Of a DNA stretch of 64,000 nucleotides, positions 1 through 9,118 are shown in pieces. Under the pieces are notes generated by a model, which saw only the letters and a program-made list of their open reading frames with translations, made no database searches and was not told the DNA's origin. The stretch is from Desulfobacterales bacterium (GTDB lineage: Bacteria; Desulfobacterota; UBA8473). Both the position numbers and the translations under genes were made by a program. How positions within the stretch are numbered: the first letter of the stretch is position 1; every line of letters starts with the position of its first letter. The stretch is taken from contig JACQWO010000015.1 in the NCBI GenBank assembly GCA_016209225.1, positions 1 to 64,000 of the forward strand, given 5' to 3'.

Positions 1-53
1 TTATCCTGTTCCAGGAGTATTTCTAAGAATACATTCGTATCAACTAAAAGCAT
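1..53 (-). CDS. PIN-domain toxin, 5' part only (VapC-like)
   Basis: Only the first 17 or so codons lie in the window; the gene runs off the left edge. The visible start reads MLLVDTNVFLEILLEQ, the typical first strand of a PIN-domain ribonuclease with the first catalytic aspartate (D5). The ATG overlaps the stop of the upstream antitoxin gene by one base (TAATG), which implies translational coupling. PIN toxins paired with short antitoxins cleave RNA; the family assignment rests on this short stretch plus its position. Confidence 0.7.
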   Translation of the reverse strand, partial: MLLVDTNVFLEILLEQD

Positions 54-265
54 TATCTCCACTCCAAAGCATTGTGTTGTAATTCAACAGAAGTGAAATT
101 CTCTCTTATCTCTGAGAGCCCCCCTTCCCAGTCAAACTTGAATTTCCTCCTAGCAGTTTCTCTGTCTTGGTATTTGCTTAGCAGAAAGTCCACATAATCT
201 AAAACCTCTCTCCTCAAATCCTCAGAAAGCTTCCGCATTTTCACCTCAATTTCCTTTTCATGCAT
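53..265 (-). CDS. DUF2281-like antitoxin
   Basis: A 70-residue acidic/basic protein starting MHEKEIEVKMRKLSEDL, with a helical segment (LRREVLDYVDFLLSKYQ) typical of DUF2281 antitoxins, followed by a polar tail that would wrap the toxin. The frame is open further upstream (to 331), but the ATG at 265 has a strong ribosome-binding site (AAGGAGG) at the right distance, so this start is preferred. It is directly followed by, and overlaps by one base, a PIN-domain toxin gene. By family knowledge the antitoxin binds the toxin and represses its own promoter. Confidence 0.7.
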   Translation of the reverse strand: MHEKEIEVKMRKLSEDLRREVLDYVDFLLSKYQDRETARRKFKFDWEGGLSEIRENFTSVELQHNALEWR

Positions 266-328
266 GATTTTCGCCTCCTTTTGCTTTGTCAGCAGATAGA
301 AGAAAATTCTTGTGTATAATGATATTCT

Positions 329-357
329 CAAATACTACAAATACCTGTGCCTGTCAA
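329..357 (-). promoter_or_regulatory. Candidate promoter of the DUF2281/PIN module
   Basis: On the minus strand TTGACA (352-357) is followed after 17 bases by TATTTG (329-334). The -35 is perfect, the -10 is weak, so this is only a candidate. Confidence 0.35.
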
Positions 358-486
358 ATCTTTTTCCCAGGCAGAAATGGGACGTTGTCCAATACCAGCA
401 AGTTACATGTAATTACATGAAAGCATTAGGGATAAGATGAAGCCGGTCAATTTTAAATAAACTTTTCATTATTTAACCTCCAAAAG

Positions 487-521
487 AAGGCCGTATCCTT
501 TTCAAGTTGGGATACAGCCTT
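487..521. terminator. Hairpin terminator, probably bidirectional
   Basis: A 12-bp stem (AAGGCCGTATCC against GGATACAGCCTT, one mismatch) with an 11-base loop. T-rich tracts follow it on either strand. It lies between the relBE-like module and the promoter region of the DUF2281/PIN module, both transcribed leftwards, so it could end the relBE transcript. Confidence 0.6.
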
Positions 522-642
522 TTAGTTTTCGGTTCTCCTCCAAATTGGGGCATCAAGGGACAAGGGACAACCTCCATATTTTTTTCTATTCTTTACTTTT
601 CCTTATGTACCGCCCCGCTGTTGCGATCAGGTTGAACCTGTT

Positions 643-770
643 GTTCCCCCTTCGCTTCGCTCAGGGGGAACGCGGCGCTGAGCAGTTGTGCCTGCCCTCC
701 GCTTCGCTCCGGGAGAACCAGGCACAGGAGACGGATGTCCCTTCGGGACACCGCTCAGCGCCGCGTTAGC
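643..770. repeat. Nested inverted repeats, attC-like
   Basis: Outer arms AACGCGGCGCTGAGC (669-683) and GCTCAGCGCCGCGTT (753-767) form a perfect 15-bp inverted repeat around about 70 bases. These hold two smaller hairpins (TGCCTG...CAGGCA and GTCCC-TTC-GGGAC). A further hairpin, GTTCCCCC/GGGGGAAC (643-650/664-671), abuts the left arm. The last codons and stop of the relE-like gene are made from the right arm. This folded single-strand shape with AAC...GTT ends recalls integron attC sites, but the flanking core boxes match the consensus poorly. Confidence 0.45.
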
Positions 771-1027
771 TTCCGATAAATATCACGTCTGTGTCCTATC
801 TTTACAACCCAAATAGTAAGTTCTTTGTCCTGGACGGAGTACACGATACGATAATTTCCTTGACGAATTCGGTACCGTTCATATCCGGAAAGCTTTTCGC
901 AACCGAAAGGACGTGGATCATGTGCAAGAGATTTAATGCGATTGATTATGCGTTTAAGATCTTTCTTGGGAATGTGATCAAGTTCTTTGGTGACTGAACG
1001 ACGTAAAAGGATCTTATATTCGGCCAT
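755..1027 (-). CDS. RelE/ParE-family toxin
   Basis: A 90-residue basic protein beginning MAEYKILLRRSVTKELDHI with the RelE/ParE fold signature: helical N-terminus, the core YRIRQGNYRIVYSV and the C-terminal KIGHRRDIYRKL. RelE-type members cleave mRNA on the ribosome; ParE-type members attack gyrase. The GHRRxxYR ending favours the RelE side. It overlaps the upstream antitoxin gene by 14 bp, the usual antitoxin-first order. Its last five codons and stop lie inside the right arm of the nested hairpin at 753-767, as in some integron cassette genes. Confidence 0.85.
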   Translation of the reverse strand: MAEYKILLRRSVTKELDHIPKKDLKRIINRIKSLAHDPRPFGCEKLSGYERYRIRQGNYRIVYSVQDKELTIWVVKIGHRRDIYRKLTRR

Positions 1028-1247
1028 GTTCTTTAAGCTCTTTTAATACGTCTTCAAAGGCTATCAGGGGCTCGTTTTCACGTTCTTTGAAGGCTGCAAG
1101 ATCTTCTACATCTTCTGCCATAATGGATTTTACTGCTTCGTTTACAAGATCGGATATTGACCGAGACGTTTCGGCCGACTTAAGCCGCAATGCTCTGTGC
1201 AACATTGGATCCAAATATATAGTTGCTCTTTTTGTTAACATACTCAT
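1014..1247 (-). CDS. Ribbon-helix-helix antitoxin (RelB/CopG-like)
   Basis: A 77-residue protein whose start MSMLTKRATIYLDPMLHRAL is a ribbon-helix-helix DNA-binding strand and helix; the acidic C-terminal half (AEDVEDLAAFKERENEPL) would neutralise the toxin. GGAGG lies seven bases before the ATG. A strong promoter with a perfect 12-bp palindrome over its -10 lies immediately upstream and is the expected autoregulatory operator. It overlaps the downstream toxin gene by 14 bp. Confidence 0.82.
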   Translation of the reverse strand: MSMLTKRATIYLDPMLHRALRLKSAETSRSISDLVNEAVKSIMAEDVEDLAAFKERENEPLIAFEDVLKELKEHGRI

Positions 1248-1264
1248 AATATTACCTCCATTTT

Positions 1265-1299
1265 TATAGTACTATAACATTACAACGCTATAACGTCAA
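1265..1299 (-). promoter_or_regulatory. Promoter and operator of the relBE-like module
   Basis: Minus-strand TTGACG (1294-1299), a 17-bp spacer and TATAGT (1271-1276). The -10 sits in a perfect palindrome TATAGTACTATA (1265-1276), and the spacer holds a second partial palindrome around CGTTATAGCGTT. Placement fits repression by the ribbon-helix-helix antitoxin. Confidence 0.7.
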
Positions 1300-1457
1300 A
1301 CTAGAATATAGAAGGTCAGGGAAGTCAAGCATTGCTGATAAGGTGAATCTCAATAAATAGCGATTCTTCACCCCCACCCTGCCCCTCCTCCATCAAGTGG
1401 GAGGGAATATTTATAGCAATTAATAGTGACAACAATAGCAACAACAGCGCACTCAAC

Positions 1458-1500
1458 AACAGCGTACTTAAGTGCGCTGTTTAAAGGGACATTCCACTAG
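1458..1500. repeat. Intergenic palindrome with conserved flank (copy 1)
   Basis: AACAGCGTACTTAAGTGCGCTGTT (1458-1481) is a near-perfect 24-bp palindrome followed by TTAAAGGGACATTCCACTA. The same palindrome and flank recur at 44512-44553, again shortly upstream of a plus-strand gene. The rest of the gap 1300-1573 shows only low-complexity sequence and no further gene. Confidence 0.7.
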
Positions 1501-1573
1501 TTAGGATTTTTGAATTGCAGTAAGGGATTTAGTATGATATACATATCCAATAACTTTATCTTAAGGGGGGAAT

Positions 1574-1939
1574 ATGGAAAAGGACATTGAAAAATTGACC
1601 GTTCCAGAATTACGAGAAGAAGCAAAAAAGCATCCAGAAATAACCGGCGTTACTGCAATGAAAAAAGCTGAATTGATTGAAGCCATTAGAGAAGCCTCAG
1701 GGAAACCCAAAAAGGAAAAGCCCAAAAAGGTAGAGCCTAAGAAGGATAAAAAAGCAACAAAAGAAAAGCCTTTAAAATCAAAGGCAGATATAAAAAAAGA
1801 GTTAAGAGATCTTAAAGCTCAGAAACAAAAGGCTTTAGAAAATAAGGATAAAAAAGCATTAAAGAGTCTTAAAAACAGGATAAAAAAACTGAAGAGAAAG
1901 ACAAAAAGGCTGGGAAATGCGATCAGCAGGAGTTCTTAG
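1574..1939 (+). CDS. Rho N-terminal-like, lysine-rich protein
   Basis: A 121-residue protein. Residues 1-42 (EKLTVPELREEAKKHPEITG, then MKKAELIEAIREA) match the SAP-like Rho N-terminal helix-extended-loop-helix domain, which binds nucleic acid. Residues 43-121 are an unstructured then coiled-coil lysine-rich tail (KKLKRKTKRL). The start follows AAGGGGGGAAT. The stop codon directly abuts the ATG of pyrG, so the two are co-translated. Inference: a nucleic-acid-binding accessory protein; no enzymatic function is visible. Confidence 0.75.
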   Translation: MEKDIEKLTVPELREEAKKHPEITGVTAMKKAELIEAIREASGKPKKEKPKKVEPKKDKKATKEKPLKSKADIKKELRDLKAQKQKALENKDKKALKSLKNRIKKLKRKTKRLGNAISRSS

Positions 1940-3580
<1,641 letters not shown>

Positions 3581-3585
3581 AAAAT

Positions 3586-3617
3586 GAAGAGTGAAGAGTG
3601 AAGAGTGAAGAGTGAAG
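3586..3617 (+). repeat. 7-bp tandem repeat (GAAGAGT)
   Basis: Four full copies of GAAGAGT plus a partial fifth, right after the pyrG stop. A degenerate version begins inside the last pyrG codons. Confidence 0.85.
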
Positions 3618-3660
3618 TATTAACACTGAACAGTGGACAGTAAAAGAAGGAAGGTCGGGA

Positions 3661-4503
3661 TTGACAAAGGCAATTAATATAGATAGTCTCCTTGGTGGGG
3701 ATATTATCAAAATAGGCGGTGGTAATCCTTTAGTTTTATTCGCAGGGCCTTGTGTAATCGAGGGTCATGAGAAGACAATACGCACAGCAGAACGGCTAAA
3801 AGATATAGCCTCCGAATCATCTATTGCATTGATATTTAAGTCTTCCTATGATAAAGCAAATAGGACTTCCCTTCATTCTTACCGCGGCCCTGGTATCTCA
3901 GAAGGTCTGAGTATACTTAACGAGGTCAAAATGAAAGTGGGGATCCCCATCTTATCTGATATTCATCGCTTTGAAGAGATTGATCAGGCTGCACAGGTTC
4001 TGGATGTTCTTCAGATACCTGCCTTTCTTTGCCGGCAGACAGATTTTATTATCGAGACTGCCAAAACTGGAAAGGTAATAAACCTGAAGAAGGGACAGTT
4101 CCTGTCTCCCTGGGATATGAAGAATATTATTGAAAAGGTAGAATCGGTTGGCAATGAAAAGATATTACTAACTGAAAGGGGCACTTCATTCGGATACAAT
4201 AACCTTGTAGCCGATATGCGTTCTCTATCTATTATGAGAGGGTTTGGATACCCTGTAGTTTTCGATGCTACTCACAGTATCCAACTGCCAGGAGGAAAAG
4301 GTACAGCTTCTGACGGACAGAGAGAGTTTGTCCCTAATATCTCCAGGGCTGCTGTTGCAGTTGGGATAGATGCCATATTCATGGAGGTTCATGAAGACCC
4401 TGATCAAGCGTTATGCGACGGTCCCAATTCTATAAGCCTGGATTCTCTGCCCGAATTACTAATGCAAATCAAAAAGATTGACGATATTGTTAAGGGCACC
4501 TGA
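3661..4503 (+). CDS. kdsA: 3-deoxy-D-manno-octulosonate 8-phosphate synthase
   Basis: Condenses phosphoenolpyruvate with arabinose 5-phosphate to give KDO 8-phosphate, the first committed step to the LPS inner-core sugar. The 280-residue protein shows family motifs: LFAGPCVIE, KSSYDKANRTS, FLCRQTD, VFDATHSIQLPGG and the C-terminal FMEVHEDPDQA. The start is TTG, preceded by AAGGAAGG; no ATG alternative fits the family N-terminus. It follows pyrG and precedes kdsC. kdsD, the arabinose 5-phosphate isomerase often found between them, is not present here. Confidence 0.97.
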   Translation: MTKAINIDSLLGGDIIKIGGGNPLVLFAGPCVIEGHEKTIRTAERLKDIASESSIALIFKSSYDKANRTSLHSYRGPGISEGLSILNEVKMKVGIPILSDIHRFEEIDQAAQVLDVLQIPAFLCRQTDFIIETAKTGKVINLKKGQFLSPWDMKNIIEKVESVGNEKILLTERGTSFGYNNLVADMRSLSIMRGFGYPVVFDATHSIQLPGGKGTASDGQREFVPNISRAAVAVGIDAIFMEVHEDPDQALCDGPNSISLDSLPELLMQIKKIDDIVKGT

Positions 4504-4514
4504 CACCATAAAAT

Positions 4515-4631
4515 TAGAGGAGTCAGAATCCAGGAGTCAGAATCCAGAATAGAGATTGGTTAACCCTATGCCTTGAGCCACGAACAAAACGAGCAGAAAT
4601 TGTCTTTTCATTCTGACTTCTGACTTCTGAA
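4515..4631. repeat. Dispersed repeat, inverted partner at 30181-30300
   Basis: About 115 bp whose ends are inverted copies of the word TCAGAATCCAG / TTCTGACTTCTGACTTCTGA. Its reverse complement recurs almost unchanged at 30181-30300, including the unique core (GTGGCTCAAGGCATAGGGTT in that copy). Confidence 0.85.
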
Positions 4632-4636
4632 TTTAG

Positions 4637-5203
4637 TTGAAAGGAGGGGTTAAAATAATCAAGGGAAATAGGATTCAAGATAGGATAATTGAGAAGGCAA
4701 AGGGTATAAAACTCGTTATCCTTGATGTAGACGGGGTTTTGACCGACGGCAGGGTAATCTATGATGATAAAGGTGGGGAGTTAAAATGCTTTGATGTCAA
4801 AGACGGACATGGCATAAAGCTGCTAATGCGGTCAGGGATTGAGGTAGGAATTATCAGCGGAAGAGAATCCAGGGCTGTTGGGCATCGTGCTAGAGAGTTA
4901 GGCATTTCTATTTTATATCAAAGGATATTCGATAAAGTAAGGGTATATGAAAAGATATTGGAAGAGAAAGGGTTGGCTGATAACCAGGTATGTTTCATTG
5001 GTGACGATCTTGTTGATATGCCCTTGTTAAAAAGAGTCGGTTTTTCTGTGGCAGTGGTTGATGGGTCTGAATATCTCAAAGAGGTGGTTGATTATGTTAC
5101 CGTGAAGAATGGTGGAAACGGGGCGGTCAGAGAGGTATGTGAATTGATCTTGAAGGCACAAGATAAATGGGGTATGCTTACAGAAAAGTACTTTGGAACA
5201 TAA
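4637..5203 (+). CDS. kdsC: KDO 8-phosphate phosphatase (HAD family)
   Basis: Removes phosphate from KDO 8-phosphate to give KDO. HAD motif I is LDVDGVLTDG with the nucleophilic aspartates; motif II is IISGRES; motif III/IV include the lysine of FDKVRVYEKIL and GDDLVDMPLL. The start is unclear. The only standard start codon is TTG at 4637, but a strong ribosome-binding site (AAAGGAGGGG) lies 3' of it at 4640-4649. Initiation at ATA (4655) or ATC (4658) would give correct spacing and a normal KdsC N-terminus, so a rare start codon is possible. Confidence 0.93.
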   Translation: MKGGVKIIKGNRIQDRIIEKAKGIKLVILDVDGVLTDGRVIYDDKGGELKCFDVKDGHGIKLLMRSGIEVGIISGRESRAVGHRARELGISILYQRIFDKVRVYEKILEEKGLADNQVCFIGDDLVDMPLLKRVGFSVAVVDGSEYLKEVVDYVTVKNGGNGAVREVCELILKAQDKWGMLTEKYFGT

Positions 5204-5219
5204 TAGCTAAAGCCAAGAG

Positions 5220-5783
5220 ATGAAAAAGACAAAATTATTCATTATCTCAGTGATCGTCTTAGCAATCTTCGCTGTCATAATAATATTTATAACTAATTAT
5301 GGAGAGCATTGGAACCAAGTAGAAATTATAGATTCGGTCAGAAGTAAAGCTGATGTGACAATTAAAAACGTTCATTACGTAAAAACCAATCGAGGTATTA
5401 AAGAATGGGAGATTAAGGCAAGTTCAGGGCAGTACTTTAAAAACAAAGACATGGGAACCCTCAAGGATGTCATGGTTAAGGTATTCTTTAAAGATGCCAA
5501 ACCTATAACATTGCTCGGAAATGAGGGAAAGGTTATAACTAACACCAGAGACATCGAAATATGGGGAAATGTGGTTGTAAGTTCAGAAGATCGATATCAA
5601 TTCCATACTCAGTCATTAAAATACAGCTCAAAAAAAAGGGAAATCTATACTCCGGACAAGATTGAGTTTACCGGTTATGGGATGAAACTCAGCGGTGTAG
5701 GAATGACCATTGATATTGACAGAGAAAGGTTCTTTGTGCTAAATAATGTTTCAACAACAGTGAAAAATCTTAAGGCGGATTGA
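5220..5783 (+). CDS. lptC: LPS export periplasmic bridge protein LptC
   Basis: A 187-residue protein with one N-terminal membrane anchor (residues about 5-26, LFIISVIVLAIFAVIIIFI) and a periplasmic beta-jellyroll of the LptC/OstA type (TNRGIKEWEIKASSG, then the EIWGNVVVSSEDRYQF strand). In the Lpt system LptC receives lipopolysaccharide from LptB2FG and hands it to LptA. The gene lies 16 bases after kdsC and 10 before lptA. Sequence conservation in LptC is low; fold signature and operon order carry the assignment. Confidence 0.88.
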   Translation: MKKTKLFIISVIVLAIFAVIIIFITNYGEHWNQVEIIDSVRSKADVTIKNVHYVKTNRGIKEWEIKASSGQYFKNKDMGTLKDVMVKVFFKDAKPITLLGNEGKVITNTRDIEIWGNVVVSSEDRYQFHTQSLKYSSKKREIYTPDKIEFTGYGMKLSGVGMTIDIDRERFFVLNNVSTTVKNLKAD

Positions 5784-5793
5784 TTGAACCATT

Positions 5794-6351
5794 ATGGTAA
5801 AATTACAGATACAAAAAAAAGACTTGATTTTAACAATTGTTATAGCTTTGGTACTGTCCTTTAATATATATCCATCCATGGGTCTTGATACCTCCTCAGT
5901 ACCGAATAAAGGAGACAAGTTTCAACTAAAGGATAATGACCAGCCTATAGTAATCAATTCAGATCATCTTGAAGGGGACAATAAGAAAAACATTGTAAAA
6001 TTTACCGGGAATGTAGTTGCTAAAAGAGGAGAGCTCACAATAAGTTCGAAAAGTATATCTGTAATCTATGACAAGACGAACAAGAAGGTGATGGAGGTTG
6101 TTGCGGAGGGAGATGTAAGGATAAATCAGGGGAACAAAAAGGCCCGTGGGGAAAAAGCCGTGTTTATGAATTCTCAGGATAAAATTATACTTACAGGAAA
6201 TCCTAGAGTTTGGGAAGGAGACAATCTAATAAAGGGGGAAAAGATAACTCTCTTTTTGGCCGAAGATAGGGGTGTGGTAGAAGGAAATAAAAATACAAGG
6301 GTAAACGCTACAATTCATATAGAGAAGGATGAAGGAGAAAAAAGACACTAA
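5794..6351 (+). CDS. lptA: LPS transport periplasmic protein LptA
   Basis: A 185-residue protein with an N-terminal signal sequence (residues about 10-30) and an OstA-type domain: PIVINSDHLEGDNKKNIVKF, FTGNVVAKRGELTISSKSI and a GNPRVWEGDNLIKGEKI strand. LptA oligomers form the periplasmic bridge carrying LPS to the outer membrane. The TAA stop is followed without a gap by the ATG of lptB, so lptC-lptA-lptB is one transcript. The transmembrane partners LptF/LptG and the outer-membrane LptD are not in the window. Confidence 0.92.
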   Translation: MVKLQIQKKDLILTIVIALVLSFNIYPSMGLDTSSVPNKGDKFQLKDNDQPIVINSDHLEGDNKKNIVKFTGNVVAKRGELTISSKSISVIYDKTNKKVMEVVAEGDVRINQGNKKARGEKAVFMNSQDKIILTGNPRVWEGDNLIKGEKITLFLAEDRGVVEGNKNTRVNATIHIEKDEGEKRH

Positions 6352-7074
6352 ATGCGGACTCTATCGGCCAAAGGTCTGACAAAGGTATTTGGGGATAGAA
6401 AGGTTGTTGATGATATAACCCTGGAAATCAATACAGAAGAAGTTATTGGATTGTTGGGTCCCAACGGAGCTGGGAAGACAACCATCTTCTTTATGATGGT
6501 TGGTTTAATTAAACCGGATCAAGGAAGGGTATTCTTGGACGAGGAAGATATCACAGAGTATCCTATCTATCTACGGGCAAGGAAAGGAATCAATTATCTT
6601 CCCCAGGAATCATCGATATTCCGTAAATTAACAGTAGAAGAGAATATTTTGGCAATTCTGGAAACGTTAAAGTTGTCAAAAGAAGAAAGAAAAGAAAGGT
6701 TACATGACCTTTTAGATGAGTTAAACATAGCTTCTATCGCTAAAAATAAGGCATATTCACTTTCCGGAGGAGAACGTAGGAGGGTAGAGATTAGCAGGGC
6801 ACTTGTAACCTCCCCTGCTTTTATTTTACTCGATGAACCCTTTGCCGGAATAGACCCTATAGCAGTTATTGATATTCAAAATATTATAAGACAATTGAGA
6901 TCCAGAGGTATGGGGGTTGTTATTTCCGATCATAATGTCCGAGAAACTCTAGGTGTTTGTGATAAAGCCTATATTATAGATCAGGGTAAAATCCTGGAAT
7001 TTGGAGACCCTCAACAAATTACTGATAGTAAAAAGGCCCGAAAGATATACTTGGGTGAAAAGTTTAAATTATAA
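6352..7074 (+). CDS. lptB: LPS export ABC transporter ATP-binding protein LptB
   Basis: A 240-residue ABC ATPase that powers LPS extraction from the inner membrane. Walker A GPNGAGKT is at residues 36-43, the signature LSGGE at 137-141, Walker B and catalytic glutamate at LLDEP (159-163), and the H-loop in VISDHNVRET. The length and the RKIYLGEKF ending are those of LptB rather than of branched amino acid transporters. It starts directly at the lptA stop and is followed 20 bases later by rpoN, the common lptB-rpoN arrangement. Confidence 0.97.
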   Translation: MRTLSAKGLTKVFGDRKVVDDITLEINTEEVIGLLGPNGAGKTTIFFMMVGLIKPDQGRVFLDEEDITEYPIYLRARKGINYLPQESSIFRKLTVEENILAILETLKLSKEERKERLHDLLDELNIASIAKNKAYSLSGGERRRVEISRALVTSPAFILLDEPFAGIDPIAVIDIQNIIRQLRSRGMGVVISDHNVRETLGVCDKAYIIDQGKILEFGDPQQITDSKKARKIYLGEKFKL

Positions 7075-7094
7075 GTTTTTAGACTGGATATATT

Positions 7095-8531
7095 ATGGCT
7101 TTAGAAATTAAACAGAGCTTAAAACTGGTCCAGCAGACAATTATGACGCCGCAACTGCAGCAGTCAATAAAATTGTTGCAGCTCTCAAGATTAGAACTGA
7201 GTGATCTTATTCAAAAGGAGATCGTAGAGAATCCAGTCCTAGAAGAGGTTCAAGATTTTTCTAATGGAGACAATTCCAACAAAAGTGACGAGGTAAGAGA
7301 ATTTGAATCCGACAAAACAAACGAAGTAACATTTGATAATCAAGACACAAACATGGGTATTAAATGGGAAAATTATGCAGGTGGCTTTATTCCAGATGGT
7401 TCTGGTTCCGGCATTGAAGACGATGAGAACCTTTCATTAGAGAACAGATTAACAAAAAAAATGACCCTCTATGATCATCTAACGTTACAGCTCCGTCTCT
7501 CAAATTTTACCGAAACAGAAGATTTAATAGGCAGCTTGATCATTGGTAATATTGATGGAGATGGTTATCTTCGGGTTAGTTTAGCCGATATTGCTGAGAC
7601 CAGCGGGACAGACAAAGCTGTGGTTGATAATGTCTTGAGGCAGATTCAAGAATTTGACCCTCTAGGTGTTGGAGCCAGAGATCTGAAAGAGTGTTTACTT
7701 ATTCAAGCAAAACACCGTATTGGAGATAGTCCTATTGTAGAAGAAATCCTAGCCAATCATATGCCTGATTTGGAAAACAAAAGGCTTCAAATAATCGCTA
7801 AAAAATTGGGGGTCCCTTTGGAAAAGGTTGTGGAGGCTGCAAGGTTAATCTGTGAATTGGGCCCCAATCCTGGCAGACATTTCAATGAGGAGGAAGCCCA
7901 ATACATTACCCCTGATATATATGTCTACAATGTGGGAAATGAATTTTTTATAGTCTTGAATGAAGACGGTATGCCCAAATTGAGGATAAGTTCCTTTTAT
8001 CGCAATGCCCTCTCTCAGGGAGACCTAACATCAAAAATAACAAAGGAATACATACAAGAAAAGATCCGTTCTGCGGTATGGTTGATAAAGAGTATCCATC
8101 AGAGACAGAGAACCATACATAAGGTTATGAAAAGCATTATTAAATTTCAGCGGGATTTCTTTGAGAAAAATACAGGGCATCTGAAACCTCTGGTACTTAG
8201 AGACGTAGCTGAAGACATTGGTATGCATGAATCAACTATTAGCCGAGTTACAACAAATAAATATGTACATACCCCTCAAGGAATCTTTGAGCTGAAATAC
8301 TTTTTTAACAGCGGGATCGCCTATTCAAGAGGAGAAAGTATAGCCTCTGAGAGCGTCAAAGATAAGATCAAACAGATTATTCTTGATGAAAACCCCAAGA
8401 AACCTTATAGCGACCAGAAAATTGTTAATATCCTGAAGGAATTAAAAATAAATATCGCACGGAGAACAGTAACTAAATACCGTGAAATGTTAAATATTTT
8501 ACCTTCGTCAAAAAGAAAAAGGGTTTTTTAG
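7095..8531 (+). CDS. rpoN: RNA polymerase sigma-54 factor
   Basis: A 478-residue sigma factor that recognises -24/-12 promoters and needs AAA+ activators. Region I is glutamine- and leucine-rich (MALEIKQSLKLVQQ, TPQLQQSIKLLQLS), followed by an acidic linker (residues about 55-110), the core-binding domain, the helix-turn-helix and the RpoN box ARRTVTKYRE at 455-464. It sits between lptB and hpf, the widespread proteobacterial order, which links it to the nitrogen PTS genes that follow. No sigma-54 promoter was identified within this window. Confidence 0.97.
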   Translation: MALEIKQSLKLVQQTIMTPQLQQSIKLLQLSRLELSDLIQKEIVENPVLEEVQDFSNGDNSNKSDEVREFESDKTNEVTFDNQDTNMGIKWENYAGGFIPDGSGSGIEDDENLSLENRLTKKMTLYDHLTLQLRLSNFTETEDLIGSLIIGNIDGDGYLRVSLADIAETSGTDKAVVDNVLRQIQEFDPLGVGARDLKECLLIQAKHRIGDSPIVEEILANHMPDLENKRLQIIAKKLGVPLEKVVEAARLICELGPNPGRHFNEEEAQYITPDIYVYNVGNEFFIVLNEDGMPKLRISSFYRNALSQGDLTSKITKEYIQEKIRSAVWLIKSIHQRQRTIHKVMKSIIKFQRDFFEKNTGHLKPLVLRDVAEDIGMHESTISRVTTNKYVHTPQGIFELKYFFNSGIAYSRGESIASESVKDKIKQIILDENPKKPYSDQKIVNILKELKINIARRTVTKYREMLNILPSSKRKRVF

Positions 8532-8546
8532 TAGGAGGAGTGAGAA

Positions 8547-9092
8547 ATGCAGATAACTGTGACCTTTCGACATATGGATGCTGTTGAGGACTTTAAAAAG
8601 TATGTTGAAGAAAAAGTGGCTAGAGTGAAGAAATACATTGACAGACCTATTGAAGCAAATGTTGTCCTATCAGTAGAAAAACACAGGAATATAGCAGACA
8701 TCAGTCTTGTCGCTAACAGGATAGTAATAAAGGGTAAAGAAGAAACAGACAATATGTATTCTTCAATCGATCTGGTTATAGATAAGATTGAGAGGCAGCT
8801 TCGTAAGTACAAAGAAAGGTTGAAGAAACATAAAACTATAAATTCTAATTTAGGGAATTTATCGGGCAGAATCAATGTGTTAACAGCAGATAGTCTTGAA
8901 GGAGGAGGGGAACCAAAGGTTATAAGAAGCGAAAACCTCTCCATAAAGCCTATGTTTGTAGAAGAGGCAGCAATGCAGTTGGAATCGTCGAATTATGAAT
9001 TTTTGGTCTTTACCAATGCTTCCTCAGAAAAGGTGAATGTGATCTATCGGAGAAGAGACGGGAATTATGGTTTAATTGAGCCTGAGTATTAA
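8547..9092 (+). CDS. hpf: Ribosome hibernation promoting factor, long form
   Basis: A 181-residue protein. The N-terminal beta-alpha-beta domain (MQITVTFRHMDAVEDFKKYV, then a basic helix RQLRKYKERLKKHK) binds the 30S A/P-site region. After a linker, the C-terminal domain (about 125-181; IKPMFVEEAAMQLESSNYEF, FTNASSEKVNVIYRRRDGN) is the dimerisation module of long HPF, which makes 100S ribosome dimers alone. AGGAGGAG precedes the ATG. Long HPF downstream of rpoN is usual in deltaproteobacteria. Confidence 0.93.
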   Translation: MQITVTFRHMDAVEDFKKYVEEKVARVKKYIDRPIEANVVLSVEKHRNIADISLVANRIVIKGKEETDNMYSSIDLVIDKIERQLRKYKERLKKHKTINSNLGNLSGRINVLTADSLEGGGEPKVIRSENLSIKPMFVEEAAMQLESSNYEFLVFTNASSEKVNVIYRRRDGNYGLIEPEY

Positions 9093-9118
9093 TACAAGCG
9101 CGTCCGAAGGGGAAACTG

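Noticed and set aside
545-769. 74-codon plus-strand open frame
   Set aside because: It runs through the nested hairpin and stuttered TTCGCTTCGCTC words; composition is explained by the inverted repeats.
3586-3617. CRISPR array, here and in the stuttered word repeats
   Set aside because: Units are 7-20 bp, lack spacers of constant length, and no cas genes are present anywhere in the window.
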